From CAYREX01 sp964423505 (GTDB taxonomy: Bacteria > Fermentibacterota > Fermentibacteria > Fermentibacterales > JCC-6): DNA of 64,000 bases. The stretch spans positions 258,857 to 322,856 of the forward strand of contig CAYREX010000002.1 of assembly GCA_964423505.1 (NCBI GenBank), written 5' to 3'. The notes under the pieces were generated by a model, which saw nothing but the letters and a program-made list of their open reading frames with translations, made no database searches and was not told the origin of the DNA. Position numbers and translations under genes: made by a program. This document shows positions 42,514-50,969 of the stretch, in pieces. Each line of letters opens with the position of its first letter. The stretch's first letter is position 1.

Positions 42514-43983
42514 ATGGGGGCTTTCGCGCTGGGCCTGGCAACTCTGATCCTCTCCACGGCTTCCGGGCCCGGGCAGCAGGTTGACGGCATCGCCGTACTG
42601 CTGCTCCCCACCGGCGAGTCCGGGACTGCGGAACGGACCCTGGAGGACAGCTTGCTGTCCCTCATAGCGGTCGAGGTCGAAGGCCGCGAAGGCTTCGGTG
42701 TCCTGACCCGGGACACCACGCTCTCGCCGGATGAGGCGGAGCAGCTCCTCGTACGGCCGGATACGGGTATCGACGCCCTTGCGATGCTCTCCGTCGCCGA
42801 CACGGACTCCACTGAGATCTCGATCGCCTTCCTCTCCCCCTCCGACGAGCTGTTCCTGGCCGTCTCGGGGGGCATGTACCGGGAGGAGGGCGCCATCGCG
42901 CTGGATGAGTGGCCGCCGGACGACAGGACCGGACGTCAGCTCCTCCGGAACCTCTCCACCTACATCGTGGTCTCGTCCTACCTGAGCAGGGGCATGTGGC
43001 CCGAGGTGGCAGGGGAGTGCTCGGCCTACGTGGAGGGTCTGGAGGGCGACGACCCCCATGGAGTTACCGGAGAGGCTTCGTTCCTGGTCGTGCTCGCCTC
43101 GGCGCTGTACATGACCGGGTCGGACGAGGAGGAGGTGCTGGAGGTGTACGACAGGGCGCTCGAGGCCGACGCCGACGGCGCGGACGTCCTCACGGCCAGG
43201 GCCGGCCTGCTGATGGCCACCGGCGACGCCGCCGCTGCCCTCGAAGATGCCGATGCCGCCCTGGCGGTGGATTCCTCGCTCGTACGAGCCTGGTACCTGA
43301 GGGGTCTGCTACATGCCGGAAGCGGCGAGGAGGAGATCGCGCTCAGCGATTTCCAGCGCGTCATCGAGCTGGACTCTACGCAGACGGCAGCCTACCACGA
43401 CGCCAGCATGCTCTGCATGAACCTGGGCGAGACCGGGACCGCCGTCGACCTGCTCGACCGGGTCATCGCCCTGGACCCCGATGACGCCTACAGCCATGTC
43501 TGCAGGGCCATCGTGAACGAGATGCTCCTGCACGAGTTCGAGGACGCGCTGCTCGACTACGGGCGGGCCGCGGAGCTCCTGGAGAGCGGGGAGATGGGCA
43601 GCTTCGACTCTCGCTACCTGTCGCTCGGCGGAATGGTGCTGGACGGCTCTGCCGGCCCCGGGGGCATCCTCGACTTCGTGGAGGCCATGAGCCTCGGGCT
43701 GGAGCGCTTCCTGGCCCATCCGGAGGGATCCTGCGAGTACCACGCCCAGAGGGGCTACTACTTCTCGGACTTCGGCGACTACGAGGCGGCCGAGGCCGAC
43801 TTCTCGCAGGCTCTCTCGATGTCCGGATGCGACCCGGAGGTCTACTTCGACAGGGCGCTCTGCCGCAGCAGCCTGGGAGATGCCGGGGGAGCGTTGGACG
43901 ACCTGCGCGCATACCTGGCGTCAGGGCCGTCGAGCTCCGTCAGGCAGCGTATGGCCGAGCAGCTGCTGCAGGACCTGGAGTAG
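42514..43983 (+). CDS. Exported TPR protein (tandem paralogue 1)
   Basis: Protein of 489 residues with an N-terminal hydrophobic segment (G-A-F-A-L-G-L-A-T-L-I-L-S-T-A-S-G) that probably serves as a signal peptide. An N-terminal alpha/beta region (to ~150) is followed by about six TPR units (A-W-Y-L-R-G-L-L-H-A-G-S-G, A-Y-H-D-A-S-M-L-C-M-N-L-G). The C-terminus Y-F-D-R-A-L-C-R-S-S-L-G-D-A-G-G-A, ending L-L-Q-D-L-E, is clearly homologous to the end of the next gene. ATG 42514 follows GGGGGT. Likely periplasmic scaffold; the partner may be the neighbouring glucosaminidase (inference). Confidence 0.75.
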   Translation: MGAFALGLATLILSTASGPGQQVDGIAVLLLPTGESGTAERTLEDSLLSLIAVEVEGREGFGVLTRDTTLSPDEAEQLLVRPDTGIDALAMLSVADTDSTEISIAFLSPSDELFLAVSGGMYREEGAIALDEWPPDDRTGRQLLRNLSTYIVVSSYLSRGMWPEVAGECSAYVEGLEGDDPHGVTGEASFLVVLASALYMTGSDEEEVLEVYDRALEADADGADVLTARAGLLMATGDAAAALEDADAALAVDSSLVRAWYLRGLLHAGSGEEEIALSDFQRVIELDSTQTAAYHDASMLCMNLGETGTAVDLLDRVIALDPDDAYSHVCRAIVNEMLLHEFEDALLDYGRAAELLESGEMGSFDSRYLSLGGMVLDGSAGPGGILDFVEAMSLGLERFLAHPEGSCEYHAQRGYYFSDFGDYEAAEADFSQALSMSGCDPEVYFDRALCRSSLGDAGGALDDLRAYLASGPSSSVRQRMAEQLLQDLE

Positions 43984-43989
43984 ACCGCA

Positions 43990-45576
43990 GTGCGAGTGAA
44001 CCTCGTCCCGGAGGTCCTGGGGGCGGGGTTGTACCTCCTCCTCTGCGTTGCTTCCCCGGCCGGTCCCGCACCCTGCAGTGCAGAAGCCTCAGATGTCGAT
44101 TTCGACAGCGACCTCGTGATTACCCGCGATGACGCGGGCGACCCGGACAGCATGCTGGCAGCGCTGGAGGACTCGCTGCTCCTCCGTCCGGGAGACCGGG
44201 ACCTCCTGTTCGAGAAGGCCGGGCTGCTGTTCTACATGGACAGGTTCGCGGAGGCGGAGCAGGCCTATCAGGTGCTGCTAGACGCCAACCCCGACGACCA
44301 GGAGCTGAGAGTGGCACTGACCTCCCTCTACCTGGCAGCAGGGGATGCGGATGCGGCACGGGAGCACGCCGACATGGCGGTCGCTCTCCAGACCGACTCC
44401 GCGGGTCTCTACGAGATCCTCTCCCTGCGCATGTTCGCCGCCATGATGCAGGGGGACGCAGACCGGGCAGAGGAGGACTGCGCGCTGCAGATCGAGATGT
44501 GTCCGGACAGTCTGCTGCCCTACGGGAACATGACCAGCATCCTCATGACCGCCGGCCGTATGAGCGAGGCCGCCTGGTACGCGAGGGAGGGCGTCCGCGT
44601 CGCTCCGGACAGCGGCTCCGCCCATCTGTCACTGGCCCGGATCTATAACTACTCCGGGATGCCGGAGGATGCTCTGGAGAGCTACTCGCATGCGATAATG
44701 GCCGACCCGCTGCTCCTGGACGCCTACCTGGAGAGGGCGTCTCTCCATCTCTCGGAGGAGCTGTTCGACCCGGAGCTGGCCCTGGCAGACATGGAGGCAG
44801 CCGTCGGCCTGGCTCCCGACGACCCGGAGGTGCTGGCACGCCGCGCCCAGGCCCTCTGGTACTGCGGCGAGGACGACTCGGCCCTGGCGGCCCTGGACAG
44901 GGCCATGGAGCTGGACACAACCTGCGTCCATGCGTACACGATGGCCGCGGAGATACGCCAGTGGCGCCGGGAGCCGGACCACGTGGAGGAGCTGCTCCTC
45001 GATGTCGTCGAGATGGGAAACGCTACGGAGGAGGTATACTGCAGCCTGGTGATGAGCGCCGCCGGCACCGGCCATCCGGAGATAGCGGCGGAGCATGCCA
45101 GGGAGGCCATTGAGGACCTCGGATACGACGATACGATGCTCCACCTCATCCTGGGCGGCTGCTGTCTCGAGCTCGGCCGATACGAGGAGGCGCACGAGAG
45201 CCTCCTCGCCGGATACGAAAGGCTCCGGGCCGGGGACTCCGGCTACGTAACGAGCTGGGACCCTGACTCACTCGGGCTGGTCATCGCGGACCTGGAGACC
45301 TTCGTAGGGCTGCCGGAGGGATCGGCCGGCTACCACTTCAACAGGGGCATCTACCTTGGCGACAGGGGCCTCTACCGGGAGGCCGTGGACGACCTCACCA
45401 CGGCGCTGGAGAATGCCCCGGACATGTGCGAGGCCTACTTCCACAGGGCGCTCTGCCTCAAGGAGCTGGGTGACCATGCGGGCGCTGCCGACGACCTTGA
45501 GGACTTCCTCGACTCCGGGCCGGAGAGCTCCTGGCAGGAGCGTCTCGCCCGGCAGATGCTGGAGGACCTGGAGTGA
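43990..45576 (+). CDS. Exported TPR protein (tandem paralogue 2)
   Basis: Protein of 528 residues beginning at GTG 43990, six bases after the previous stop. It has a hydrophobic N-terminus (G-L-Y-L-L-L-C-V-A-S-P-A) and at least eight TPR units across most of its length (A-E-A-E-Q-A-Y-Q-V-L-L-D-A-N-P-D-D; A-L-A-A-L-D-R-A-M-E-L-D). The C-terminal repeat Y-F-H-R-A-L-C-L-K-E-L-G-D-H-A-G-A, ending M-L-E-D-L-E, parallels its upstream neighbour, so the pair arose by tandem duplication with differing N-terminal domains. The stop overlaps the glucosaminidase start (GTGA). Confidence 0.78.
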   Translation: MRVNLVPEVLGAGLYLLLCVASPAGPAPCSAEASDVDFDSDLVITRDDAGDPDSMLAALEDSLLLRPGDRDLLFEKAGLLFYMDRFAEAEQAYQVLLDANPDDQELRVALTSLYLAAGDADAAREHADMAVALQTDSAGLYEILSLRMFAAMMQGDADRAEEDCALQIEMCPDSLLPYGNMTSILMTAGRMSEAAWYAREGVRVAPDSGSAHLSLARIYNYSGMPEDALESYSHAIMADPLLLDAYLERASLHLSEELFDPELALADMEAAVGLAPDDPEVLARRAQALWYCGEDDSALAALDRAMELDTTCVHAYTMAAEIRQWRREPDHVEELLLDVVEMGNATEEVYCSLVMSAAGTGHPEIAAEHAREAIEDLGYDDTMLHLILGGCCLELGRYEEAHESLLAGYERLRAGDSGYVTSWDPDSLGLVIADLETFVGLPEGSAGYHFNRGIYLGDRGLYREAVDDLTTALENAPDMCEAYFHRALCLKELGDHAGAADDLEDFLDSGPESSWQERLARQMLEDLE

Positions 45577-46256
45577 CCTCCCTCGGCCCCCGCGGATGGT
45601 GCCTCCCGCTCCTCCTCATCCCGGTCTTCTGCCTCCGGGCCGCTCCCGCCTGCATCCGCCCGAAGCAGGTGGAGGTCTACCCCTTCGACTCCCCCTTCGA
45701 CGAGGAGCATACCGGGAGCGGAGAGGCCGCCTCAGCCTACGGAGAGGCTCCCGTGGCGGATGCGGATCACCCGGTGATGCTCATGGGTACCGGGAGCCTG
45801 GGAGCGGAGGAGCTGGTCGCCTTCCTCCTGGAGACCAACCCGGACGCGGACCCGGAGAGGGTCGCCCTGCTGGCAGGGCTCTACGTGGAGGAGTGCGCCG
45901 TCGAGGGCGTCAACTCCGACGTGGCCTTCGCCCAGATGTGCCTCGAGACCGGCTTCCTTCGGTTCGGCGGGCTGGTCTCACCGGACCAGAACAACTTCTG
46001 CGGCCTCGGCGCGACGGGGCCCGGGAGCCCGGGGCACTCCTTCGCCGACGAGCGGGTCGGCGTGAGGGCCCACGTGCAGCACATGAAGGCGTACGCCTCC
46101 ACGGAGCCGCTGGAGCACGAGCTGGTCGACCCCAGGTTCGACCTGGTCAGCCCCAGGGGGAGGGTCCCGGACATCTGGGCCCTGGCCGGCACCTGGGCCG
46201 CCGACCCGGACTACGGCCTGAAGCTTGCCGACATCCTCCAGGCCATGTGCCCCTGA
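45573..46256 (+). CDS. Exported glucosaminidase-domain protein
   Basis: Protein of 227 residues with a signal sequence (L-P-L-L-L-I-P-V-F-C-L-R-A) and a C-terminal FlgJ/LytB-like glucosaminidase fold. A-L-L-A-G-L-Y-V-E-E-C-A-V-E-G-V-N, F-A-Q-M-C-L-E-T-G-F-L-R-F-G-G and N-N-F-C-G-L-G-A-T are typical, with the glutamates of E-T-G and the first helix as likely active-site residues. It would hydrolyse the N-acetylglucosaminyl bond in peptidoglycan. GTG start overlaps the TPR stop by four bases. Three-gene operon with the two TPR proteins, suggesting they guide or regulate it. Confidence 0.82.
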   Translation: MTSLGPRGWCLPLLLIPVFCLRAAPACIRPKQVEVYPFDSPFDEEHTGSGEAASAYGEAPVADADHPVMLMGTGSLGAEELVAFLLETNPDADPERVALLAGLYVEECAVEGVNSDVAFAQMCLETGFLRFGGLVSPDQNNFCGLGATGPGSPGHSFADERVGVRAHVQHMKAYASTEPLEHELVDPRFDLVSPRGRVPDIWALAGTWAADPDYGLKLADILQAMCP

Positions 46257-46352
46257 AGGACGCCACTCACGTCATGGTTGCAACATGAGAGAGTATCTGT
46301 GTCTCTTCCCCACCGACGGAGCTCCCCGGGACTCCTGACGGAGCGCCTTCCA

Positions 46353-46381
46353 TTGACAGCGACAGCCGCAGGCAAGACAGT
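46353..46381 (+). promoter_or_regulatory. Weak candidate promoter upstream of the PSD-like gene
   Basis: A perfect -35 hexamer TTGACA (46353-46358), a 17-base spacer and a poor -10 (GACAGT). The 199-base gap holds nothing else I can support. Confidence 0.25.
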
Positions 46382-46455
46382 AAGGAGCTGTCTGGCAGCC
46401 ACGGCAGAGGTCCTCGGCCAGATCTGTTCCGACCGGTCGCCATGAGGAGGGGACC

Positions 46456-47775
46456 ATGAGAGACCGCAGACTGTTCAGGACCATGCTTTCGTCCATGGTG
46501 ATCCTGGCGTTCGCCGGGTGCTTCGCGGCATGCGGGGCTCCCGGGGAGGAGCCCGCGGACCAGCCCGGGACGCCCGAGGCAGATGATGCTGACCATCAGC
46601 CGATTACGCTGCAGCTCATTGCGCTCATCGAGAACAACCCCGAGGTGGGAGAGCTGCTGGAGGCTTCCATCGCCAGGGCGAAGGAGGCCAACCCCGACCC
46701 GGCAACGAACCCCGTCCAGAGCATCGGGGACTACTACGACTTCATCGACCATGCGGTGCAGAGCCTTCCCCAGGACATGCTCGCCATAGAGGGCGACATG
46801 ACCATGAGGGAGAGGATGCTCCAGGGCATCTGCTACCACCACTTCTTGGTCAGCCAGCCCCTGGAGGAGCTGGAGGACATGGGCCTCTTCTCGAGCTCCC
46901 TTCAGTACCACGAGCCGTTCGCCTCGTGGATGAGGGACTTCGCGGTCGCACAGGGCGAGTACATGAGCACCGAGGACTCCTGGAGCGAGGAGGTCTACCG
47001 GGCCGTCCTCGCCGACCCGGACTTCGGACTGCAGAACGGCTGGTACGAGGACCCGTCCAACTGGAACACCTTCAACCGCTTCTTCTCCAGGTACCTCTCT
47101 TCGCCCGACGTGCGGCCCATCGCCTCTCCGGGGGACGCCTCGGTCATAGCGTCGCCGGCGGACTGCGTGCCGCAGGGCGTCTGGCCGATAAGCCGGGATT
47201 CGGAGATAGAGGTCGAGGGCGGCCTCACGGTGAAGGTCCTTACGTACTACAGCATCCACGACCTGCTGAAGTCGGACAGCGAGTATCGCGACGCCTTCGC
47301 AGGCGGAGCGCTCACGCATGTCTTCCTGAACGTGAACGACTACCATCGCTACCACTTCGCCGTCGGCGGCGAGGTCCTGGAGAAGGAGATACTCACGAGG
47401 AACGTCGCCCTGGAGGTGACATGGGACGACGAGCAGGGCATCTACGTCCCGCTGGACTCCACCGGATGGCAGTTCTCCCAGACCCTCGGATACGTCATCG
47501 TGGACACTGGAGAGCACGGGCTGGTGGCGCTGATTCCGATGGGCATGGCCATGGTCTCGTCAGTCAACTTCGAGGACGAAGTGGCCGTCGGCAACACCCT
47601 CGAGAAGGGCGACATGCTGGGCAACTTCCTGTTCGGCGGGTCCGACTTCATCATCCTCTTCCAGGAGGGTACCGGCTTCGAGCTGACCGCGCCCATGGAT
47701 ACGGACAGCACCTACGCCCACATCCTCATGGGCGAGGAGCTCGGACGGCTGACGGGAGGCGCGCAGGGCGGGTGA
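46456..47775 (+). CDS. Phosphatidylserine decarboxylase-like lipoprotein
   Basis: Protein of 439 residues in the phosphatidylserine decarboxylase family, with F-N-R-F-F-S-R-Y-L and R-P-I near residue 200, S-P-A-D-C near 233, D-Y-H-R-Y-H-F-A-V near 297 and the C-terminal F-G-G-S-D (Ser396), where the family self-cleaves to form a pyruvoyl group (usually L/G-G-S-T). A Cys near residue 22-26 after a hydrophobic run (A-F-A-G-C-F-A-A-C-G) makes it a probable lipoprotein, so exported. Known PSDs work at the cytoplasmic membrane face. An extra helical domain of about 150 residues precedes the catalytic part. ATG 46456 follows GAGGAGGGGACC. Confidence 0.78.
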   Translation: MRDRRLFRTMLSSMVILAFAGCFAACGAPGEEPADQPGTPEADDADHQPITLQLIALIENNPEVGELLEASIARAKEANPDPATNPVQSIGDYYDFIDHAVQSLPQDMLAIEGDMTMRERMLQGICYHHFLVSQPLEELEDMGLFSSSLQYHEPFASWMRDFAVAQGEYMSTEDSWSEEVYRAVLADPDFGLQNGWYEDPSNWNTFNRFFSRYLSSPDVRPIASPGDASVIASPADCVPQGVWPISRDSEIEVEGGLTVKVLTYYSIHDLLKSDSEYRDAFAGGALTHVFLNVNDYHRYHFAVGGEVLEKEILTRNVALEVTWDDEQGIYVPLDSTGWQFSQTLGYVIVDTGEHGLVALIPMGMAMVSSVNFEDEVAVGNTLEKGDMLGNFLFGGSDFIILFQEGTGFELTAPMDTDSTYAHILMGEELGRLTGGAQGG

Positions 47776-47797
47776 CTCCGTTAGGGTGAAGGATCTC

Positions 47798-48907
47798 ATG
47801 ATGCGCACCGGGCGGCACCGCATCCTTCTGCTGTCGGTTCTGCTCTGCCTGTCCGCAGCTGTCCCGGCGGACATCCCGCCCGGCTACTACGACCCGGCCG
47901 AGGGGCTCACCGGGGAGGCCCTGCAGTCAGCGCTGCACGACATAATCGACGACCACGCCTCCATAAGCTACGACGCGGTCTGGGACGCCTTCTACACAAC
48001 CGACGACAAGCCTAACGGCAAGGTCTGGGACATGTACTCGGACGTCCCCGGCGGCACACCGCCCTACGAGTACACCTTCGGCGTGCACCAGGGCGGGTCG
48101 GCCAGCCAGGAGGGGGAGGGCTACAACCGCGAGCACTCCTGGCCCAGGAGCTGGTTCGGCGGCGAGGTCTCACCGATGAACTCCGACCTCTTCCAGATAG
48201 TGCCCACGGACATCTACGTGAACAACAGGCGGAGCAACCACCCCTTCGCGGAGGTGAGCTACCCGACCTGGACCTCCCTGAACGGATCCAGGCTCGGCCC
48301 CAGCTCGACCCCCGGGTACTCCGGCACCGCCTTCGAGCCGAGGGACGAGTACAAGGGCGACATGGCCCGGAACTACTTCTACATGGCCACCAGGTACTAC
48401 GGAGAGGACGGCTCCTGGCCGGGAGGCCCCATGTCGGACGGCGCAGTGCTTGACGAGTGGGCCGTGGACATGCTCCTGGACTGGCACTCCGCCGACCCGG
48501 TGAGCGACAAGGAGCTGGAGAGGAACGAGGCGGTCTACGACATACAGGGCAACAGGAACCCCTTCATAGACCGGCCGGATTTCGCCTGCCTGGTCTACGA
48601 CCCCACATCGGTGGAACAGGGCCTGCCGCCGGCAGTCGCCGAACCGTCCTGCTCTCCCAACCCGTTCGTCTCGACGACGACCGTTACCTTCAGTACCGCC
48701 TCGCCCGGGCCGGTCACCGCAGTTGTCATGGACACCTCCGGCAGGTCGGTAGCCACACTGGCCGATGGGGACTGGCTCCCGTCAGGGACGAACGAGCTTG
48801 TCTGGAACGTGCAGCAGCCCTCCGGAGGGGTGCCGCCAGGGGTCTACCTACTTGTCATCCGGTCGGGTGGCGATACCTTCTCAGCGAGGGTGGTGCTGCT
48901 GGACTGA
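47798..48907 (+). CDS. Secreted endonuclease I with type IX sorting domain
   Basis: Exported endonuclease of the EndA/endonuclease I family, 369 residues. Signal peptide (H-R-I-L-L-L-S-V-L-L-C-L-S-A). The catalytic region carries Y-N-R-E-H-S-W-P-R-S-W-F-G near residue 115 and S-D-L-F-Q-I-V-P-T-D, then N-N-R-R-S-N-H-P-F. The last ~85 residues form a FlgD-like/type IX sorting domain (S-P-N-P-F-V, V-M-D-T-S-G-R-S, P-P-G-V-Y-L-L). It probably degrades extracellular DNA for nutrients. ATG 47798 has AAGGA 4 bases upstream; a GTG four codons earlier is weaker. Confidence 0.88.
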   Translation: MMRTGRHRILLLSVLLCLSAAVPADIPPGYYDPAEGLTGEALQSALHDIIDDHASISYDAVWDAFYTTDDKPNGKVWDMYSDVPGGTPPYEYTFGVHQGGSASQEGEGYNREHSWPRSWFGGEVSPMNSDLFQIVPTDIYVNNRRSNHPFAEVSYPTWTSLNGSRLGPSSTPGYSGTAFEPRDEYKGDMARNYFYMATRYYGEDGSWPGGPMSDGAVLDEWAVDMLLDWHSADPVSDKELERNEAVYDIQGNRNPFIDRPDFACLVYDPTSVEQGLPPAVAEPSCSPNPFVSTTTVTFSTASPGPVTAVVMDTSGRSVATLADGDWLPSGTNELVWNVQQPSGGVPPGVYLLVIRSGGDTFSARVVLLD

Positions 48908-48996
48908 CCGAGCTCCCGGTCAAGAGCGGGATAGCCCGCAACCTGAGTTGTTGGCGATGCCGCGGCTGCGTACCCGGAGAGGAGGGGACCCGGCAG

Positions 48997-49011
48997 GCCC
49001 CCCCCGGGGGC
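48997..49011. terminator. GC hairpin between convergent genes
   Basis: GCCCCC / GGGGGC stem with a CCC loop, at the end of the convergent endonuclease I and secreted-protein genes. Two more small hairpins follow the endonuclease stop (GACCG/CGGTC, GCGGG/CCCGC). No T runs. Confidence 0.35.
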
Positions 49012-49649
49012 TACCAGGCGGCCTTTATCCCCGCCCAGGTGTCGCGCTGCAGCGGCGTCTGCATCCAGAACGCTATGTCGTCCAGCGCGAAGTCGTTCCA
49101 GACCTGCGAGACGGTCGTGTTGAGTATGGAGAGCTCCGCCTCGGTGGATGTCCCCGCATGCCAGACGGCCTCGTAGCAGACCCACTCGCCGAGCTCTCCG
49201 CCGGCCTCGAATGGCGGGCCGAGGGGCACGCCGTTCACAAGCACCTGCAGCCCCGCCGGGCCTGCCGCCCAGAGGGAGTGCCAGCAGGTGAAGAGGTAGG
49301 CGTATCCCGGCTGTACATCCACGGTCTGCGACCAGACTACGTTGGGAGAGCCGGCCTCGTCGATGCCGTTCACCGCCATCATCAGCCCGTCTCCGCTCCC
49401 GAGCGTGTGGTCGTAGTAGGAAGCGGCGTTCGGATGGACGAGCGAGGGGTCCGAAACGATGTCGTAGGTGTACTCGGAGTATATGTCCCCCGGGCTGTAT
49501 GCGAAGTCGGTGTAGAAGCCCTCGTTGCCCTCCTGGAAGTCGCCGTTCAGCACTTCGCCCGCCGCCGGCGCGTACCCGGAGAGGAGCAGCCAGGCGCAGA
49601 GAAGGAGAGCCGAAGCGTAGCGCGACCTGCTCGCGCAGAAACCGTCCAT
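49011..49649 (-). CDS. Secreted beta-sandwich protein with TW-x-x-IK tail
   Basis: Protein of 212 residues with a signal peptide (A-L-L-L-C-A-W-L-L-L-S-G-Y-A-P-A-A-G). Following strands (L-N-G-D-F-Q-E-G-N, V-V-W-S-Q-T-V-D-V-Q-P-G-Y-A-Y-L-F, D-F-A-L-D-D-I-A-F) are the layout of galactose-binding/CBM4-9-like sandwiches, where F-x-x-D-D-I is the closing strand. Ends R-D-T-W-A-G-I-K-A-A-W, close to the tail of the protein at 37409-38143. The ATG 49649 has AAAGGGGTGGGG upstream. Possible carbohydrate-binding surface protein. Confidence 0.62.
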   Translation of the reverse strand: MDGFCASRSRYASALLLCAWLLLSGYAPAAGEVLNGDFQEGNEGFYTDFAYSPGDIYSEYTYDIVSDPSLVHPNAASYYDHTLGSGDGLMMAVNGIDEAGSPNVVWSQTVDVQPGYAYLFTCWHSLWAAGPAGLQVLVNGVPLGPPFEAGGELGEWVCYEAVWHAGTSTEAELSILNTTVSQVWNDFALDDIAFWMQTPLQRDTWAGIKAAW

Positions 49650-49753
49650 GACCCCACCCCTTTCCTTTTCGGCCTACCAGGACAATAGGCGCGGCCGGGA
49701 CCTGCGACAATCCGGCCCCCCCCGGAGGTCCCCCCAACGCCTACTACATCGTC

Positions 49754-50074
49754 ATGGGCTGGTTCGACCACAACTGGGTGGGCGTTGGGGAGGGTGAGGG
49801 GCTTCCACCTGAGACCGCCGACTTCTCGTTGCACCACTCCGGCAACCCCTTCGCAGAGAGCATCACGATCACCTGCGAGGGCTCTCTCGTGCCAAGCCAG
49901 TTGGTCGTGTACGACATCTCCGGCCGCATCGTCAGGTCGCTCTTCAGCACCGGTGCGGATACGTTCCTGTGGGATGGCCGGGACAGCTCTGGAGAGGAGC
50001 TGCCCGCCGGCACCTACGAGGTGCGGGGTGCTTCCGGTGGAAGACTGGCATCATTGCGAGCAGTTAAGCTATAG
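49754..50074 (+). pseudogene. Orphan C-terminal sorting-domain fragment
   Basis: The frame encodes a protein end only: N-A-Y-Y-I-V-M-G-W-F-D-H-N-W-V, a Gly/Glu linker and a FlgD-like type IX sorting domain (V-V-Y-D-I-S-G-R-I-V-R-S-L, L-P-A-G-T-Y-E-V-R). Protein-like sequence continues upstream of the ATG back to about 49685, in-frame from a stop at 49649-49651, without any start or signal peptide. It is therefore most likely the 3' remnant of a larger secreted protein gene, lost where the divergent gene 49011-49649 begins. A small inverted repeat (50074-50087) follows the stop. Confidence 0.6.
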
Positions 50075-50325
50075 GTGGCTGGCCACCTGTCCGAAATGTG
50101 GAACGCCTTCATGGACTGGATTGCACAACTGGCTATGGTGCAGGTAAACGCGGAAGGGCAGTTTCAGGACGGTCCCTGACGGGTGTTATTGCATTCCTGC
50201 TATCCTGCGAATTCGTGATTCCGGAAGATCGTCGAACACAGGCACGAGAAAGGTATCTGAGTTCGTTGAGTTCGGTGAGCATTCGGCAGTTCTCCGACGC
50301 GAGTACTCCGGGACTGAGAAATGCG

Positions 50326-50355
50326 TTGACAAACTACGCATATGCGTGGTATATA
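50326..50355 (+). promoter_or_regulatory. Promoter with embedded operator-like palindrome
   Basis: TTGACA (50326-50331), 18-base spacer, TATATA (50350-50355). The spacer contains the perfect 12-base palindrome ACGCATATGCGT (50336-50347), a likely binding site for the HTH-containing product of the next gene. The expected transcript start is within a few bases of the ATG at 50364. The preceding 250 bases hold nothing recognisable. Confidence 0.6.
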
Positions 50356-50363
50356 CACGCATC

Positions 50364-50969
50364 ATGAAGATACTGAGCCGACTGCTTTCCTCGAGGACCC
50401 GAGCAGAAGTGTTTACCCTTCTCTTCGGTCTGAACCCGGACGAACTACACATCCGCGAGATATCGCGCAGGGCACAACTCTCGGAAGCTTCAGTCAGACA
50501 GGAGTTGAGGAATCTGAAGAGTATGGGTCTCGTTCGCAGCAGGAGGGACGGCAACAGGCTGTACTACAGTGCCATGCAGGAGCACCCGCTGTATGCGGAT
50601 ATCCAGAGAATCGTGCTGAAGACCTCAGGACTGGTCGATGTGCTCCGGGAAGCGCTCGTTGGACCAGGTATCGATGCCGCCTTCATCTTCGGTTCGATCG
50701 CCTCCGGGATGGAGACCGGACACAGCGATGTGGATCTGATGGTTCTCGGGGATCTGGCAATGCGGGACCTGAGCGGAAGGCTCTCCGGGGTCTCGGAGAA
50801 AGTGGGCAGGGAGATCAATCCTCATGTGATGACGGCGGATGAGTACTTCAGGAGGAGAAAGGTCAACGACCACTTCGCTGTGAATGTCATAGGGGGACCG
50901 CGATGGTTCATCGTCGGGAGTGAAGATGAGCTTGACGAAATGGGAGGAGAACGGCTGGCTCAGAGCTAA
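50364..50969 (+). CDS. Winged-helix/MNT-type nucleotidyltransferase antitoxin
   Basis: Protein of 201 residues. Residues 1-75 are a winged-helix DNA-binding domain (I-R-E-I-S-R-R-A-Q-L-S-E-A-S-V-R-Q-E-L, V-R-S-R-R-D-G-N-R-L-Y-Y). Residues 100-170 are a minimal nucleotidyltransferase with Gly110-Ser111 and Asp122/Asp124 (G-S-x10-D-V-D). In MNT/HEPN modules such proteins silence the HEPN toxin by AMPylation; the HTH implies autoregulation through the palindrome just upstream. There is no ribosome site before ATG 50364, consistent with a leaderless message. It overlaps the HEPN frame by 44 bases. Base composition is lower in GC than the neighbouring core genes. Confidence 0.82.
   Translation: MKILSRLLSSRTRAEVFTLLFGLNPDELHIREISRRAQLSEASVRQELRNLKSMGLVRSRRDGNRLYYSAMQEHPLYADIQRIVLKTSGLVDVLREALVGPGIDAAFIFGSIASGMETGHSDVDLMVLGDLAMRDLSGRLSGVSEKVGREINPHVMTADEYFRRRKVNDHFAVNVIGGPRWFIVGSEDELDEMGGERLAQS

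Noticed and set aside
46267..47517. A 416-codon minus-strand frame opposite the PSD-like gene
   Set aside because: The plus strand carries PSD motifs in the right order; the minus frame is low-complexity Val/Leu/Gly/Arg-rich shadow.
50098..50367. Eighty-nine-codon frame before the MNT gene
   Set aside because: No homology, no ribosome site, and it runs through the promoter/operator of the next gene.
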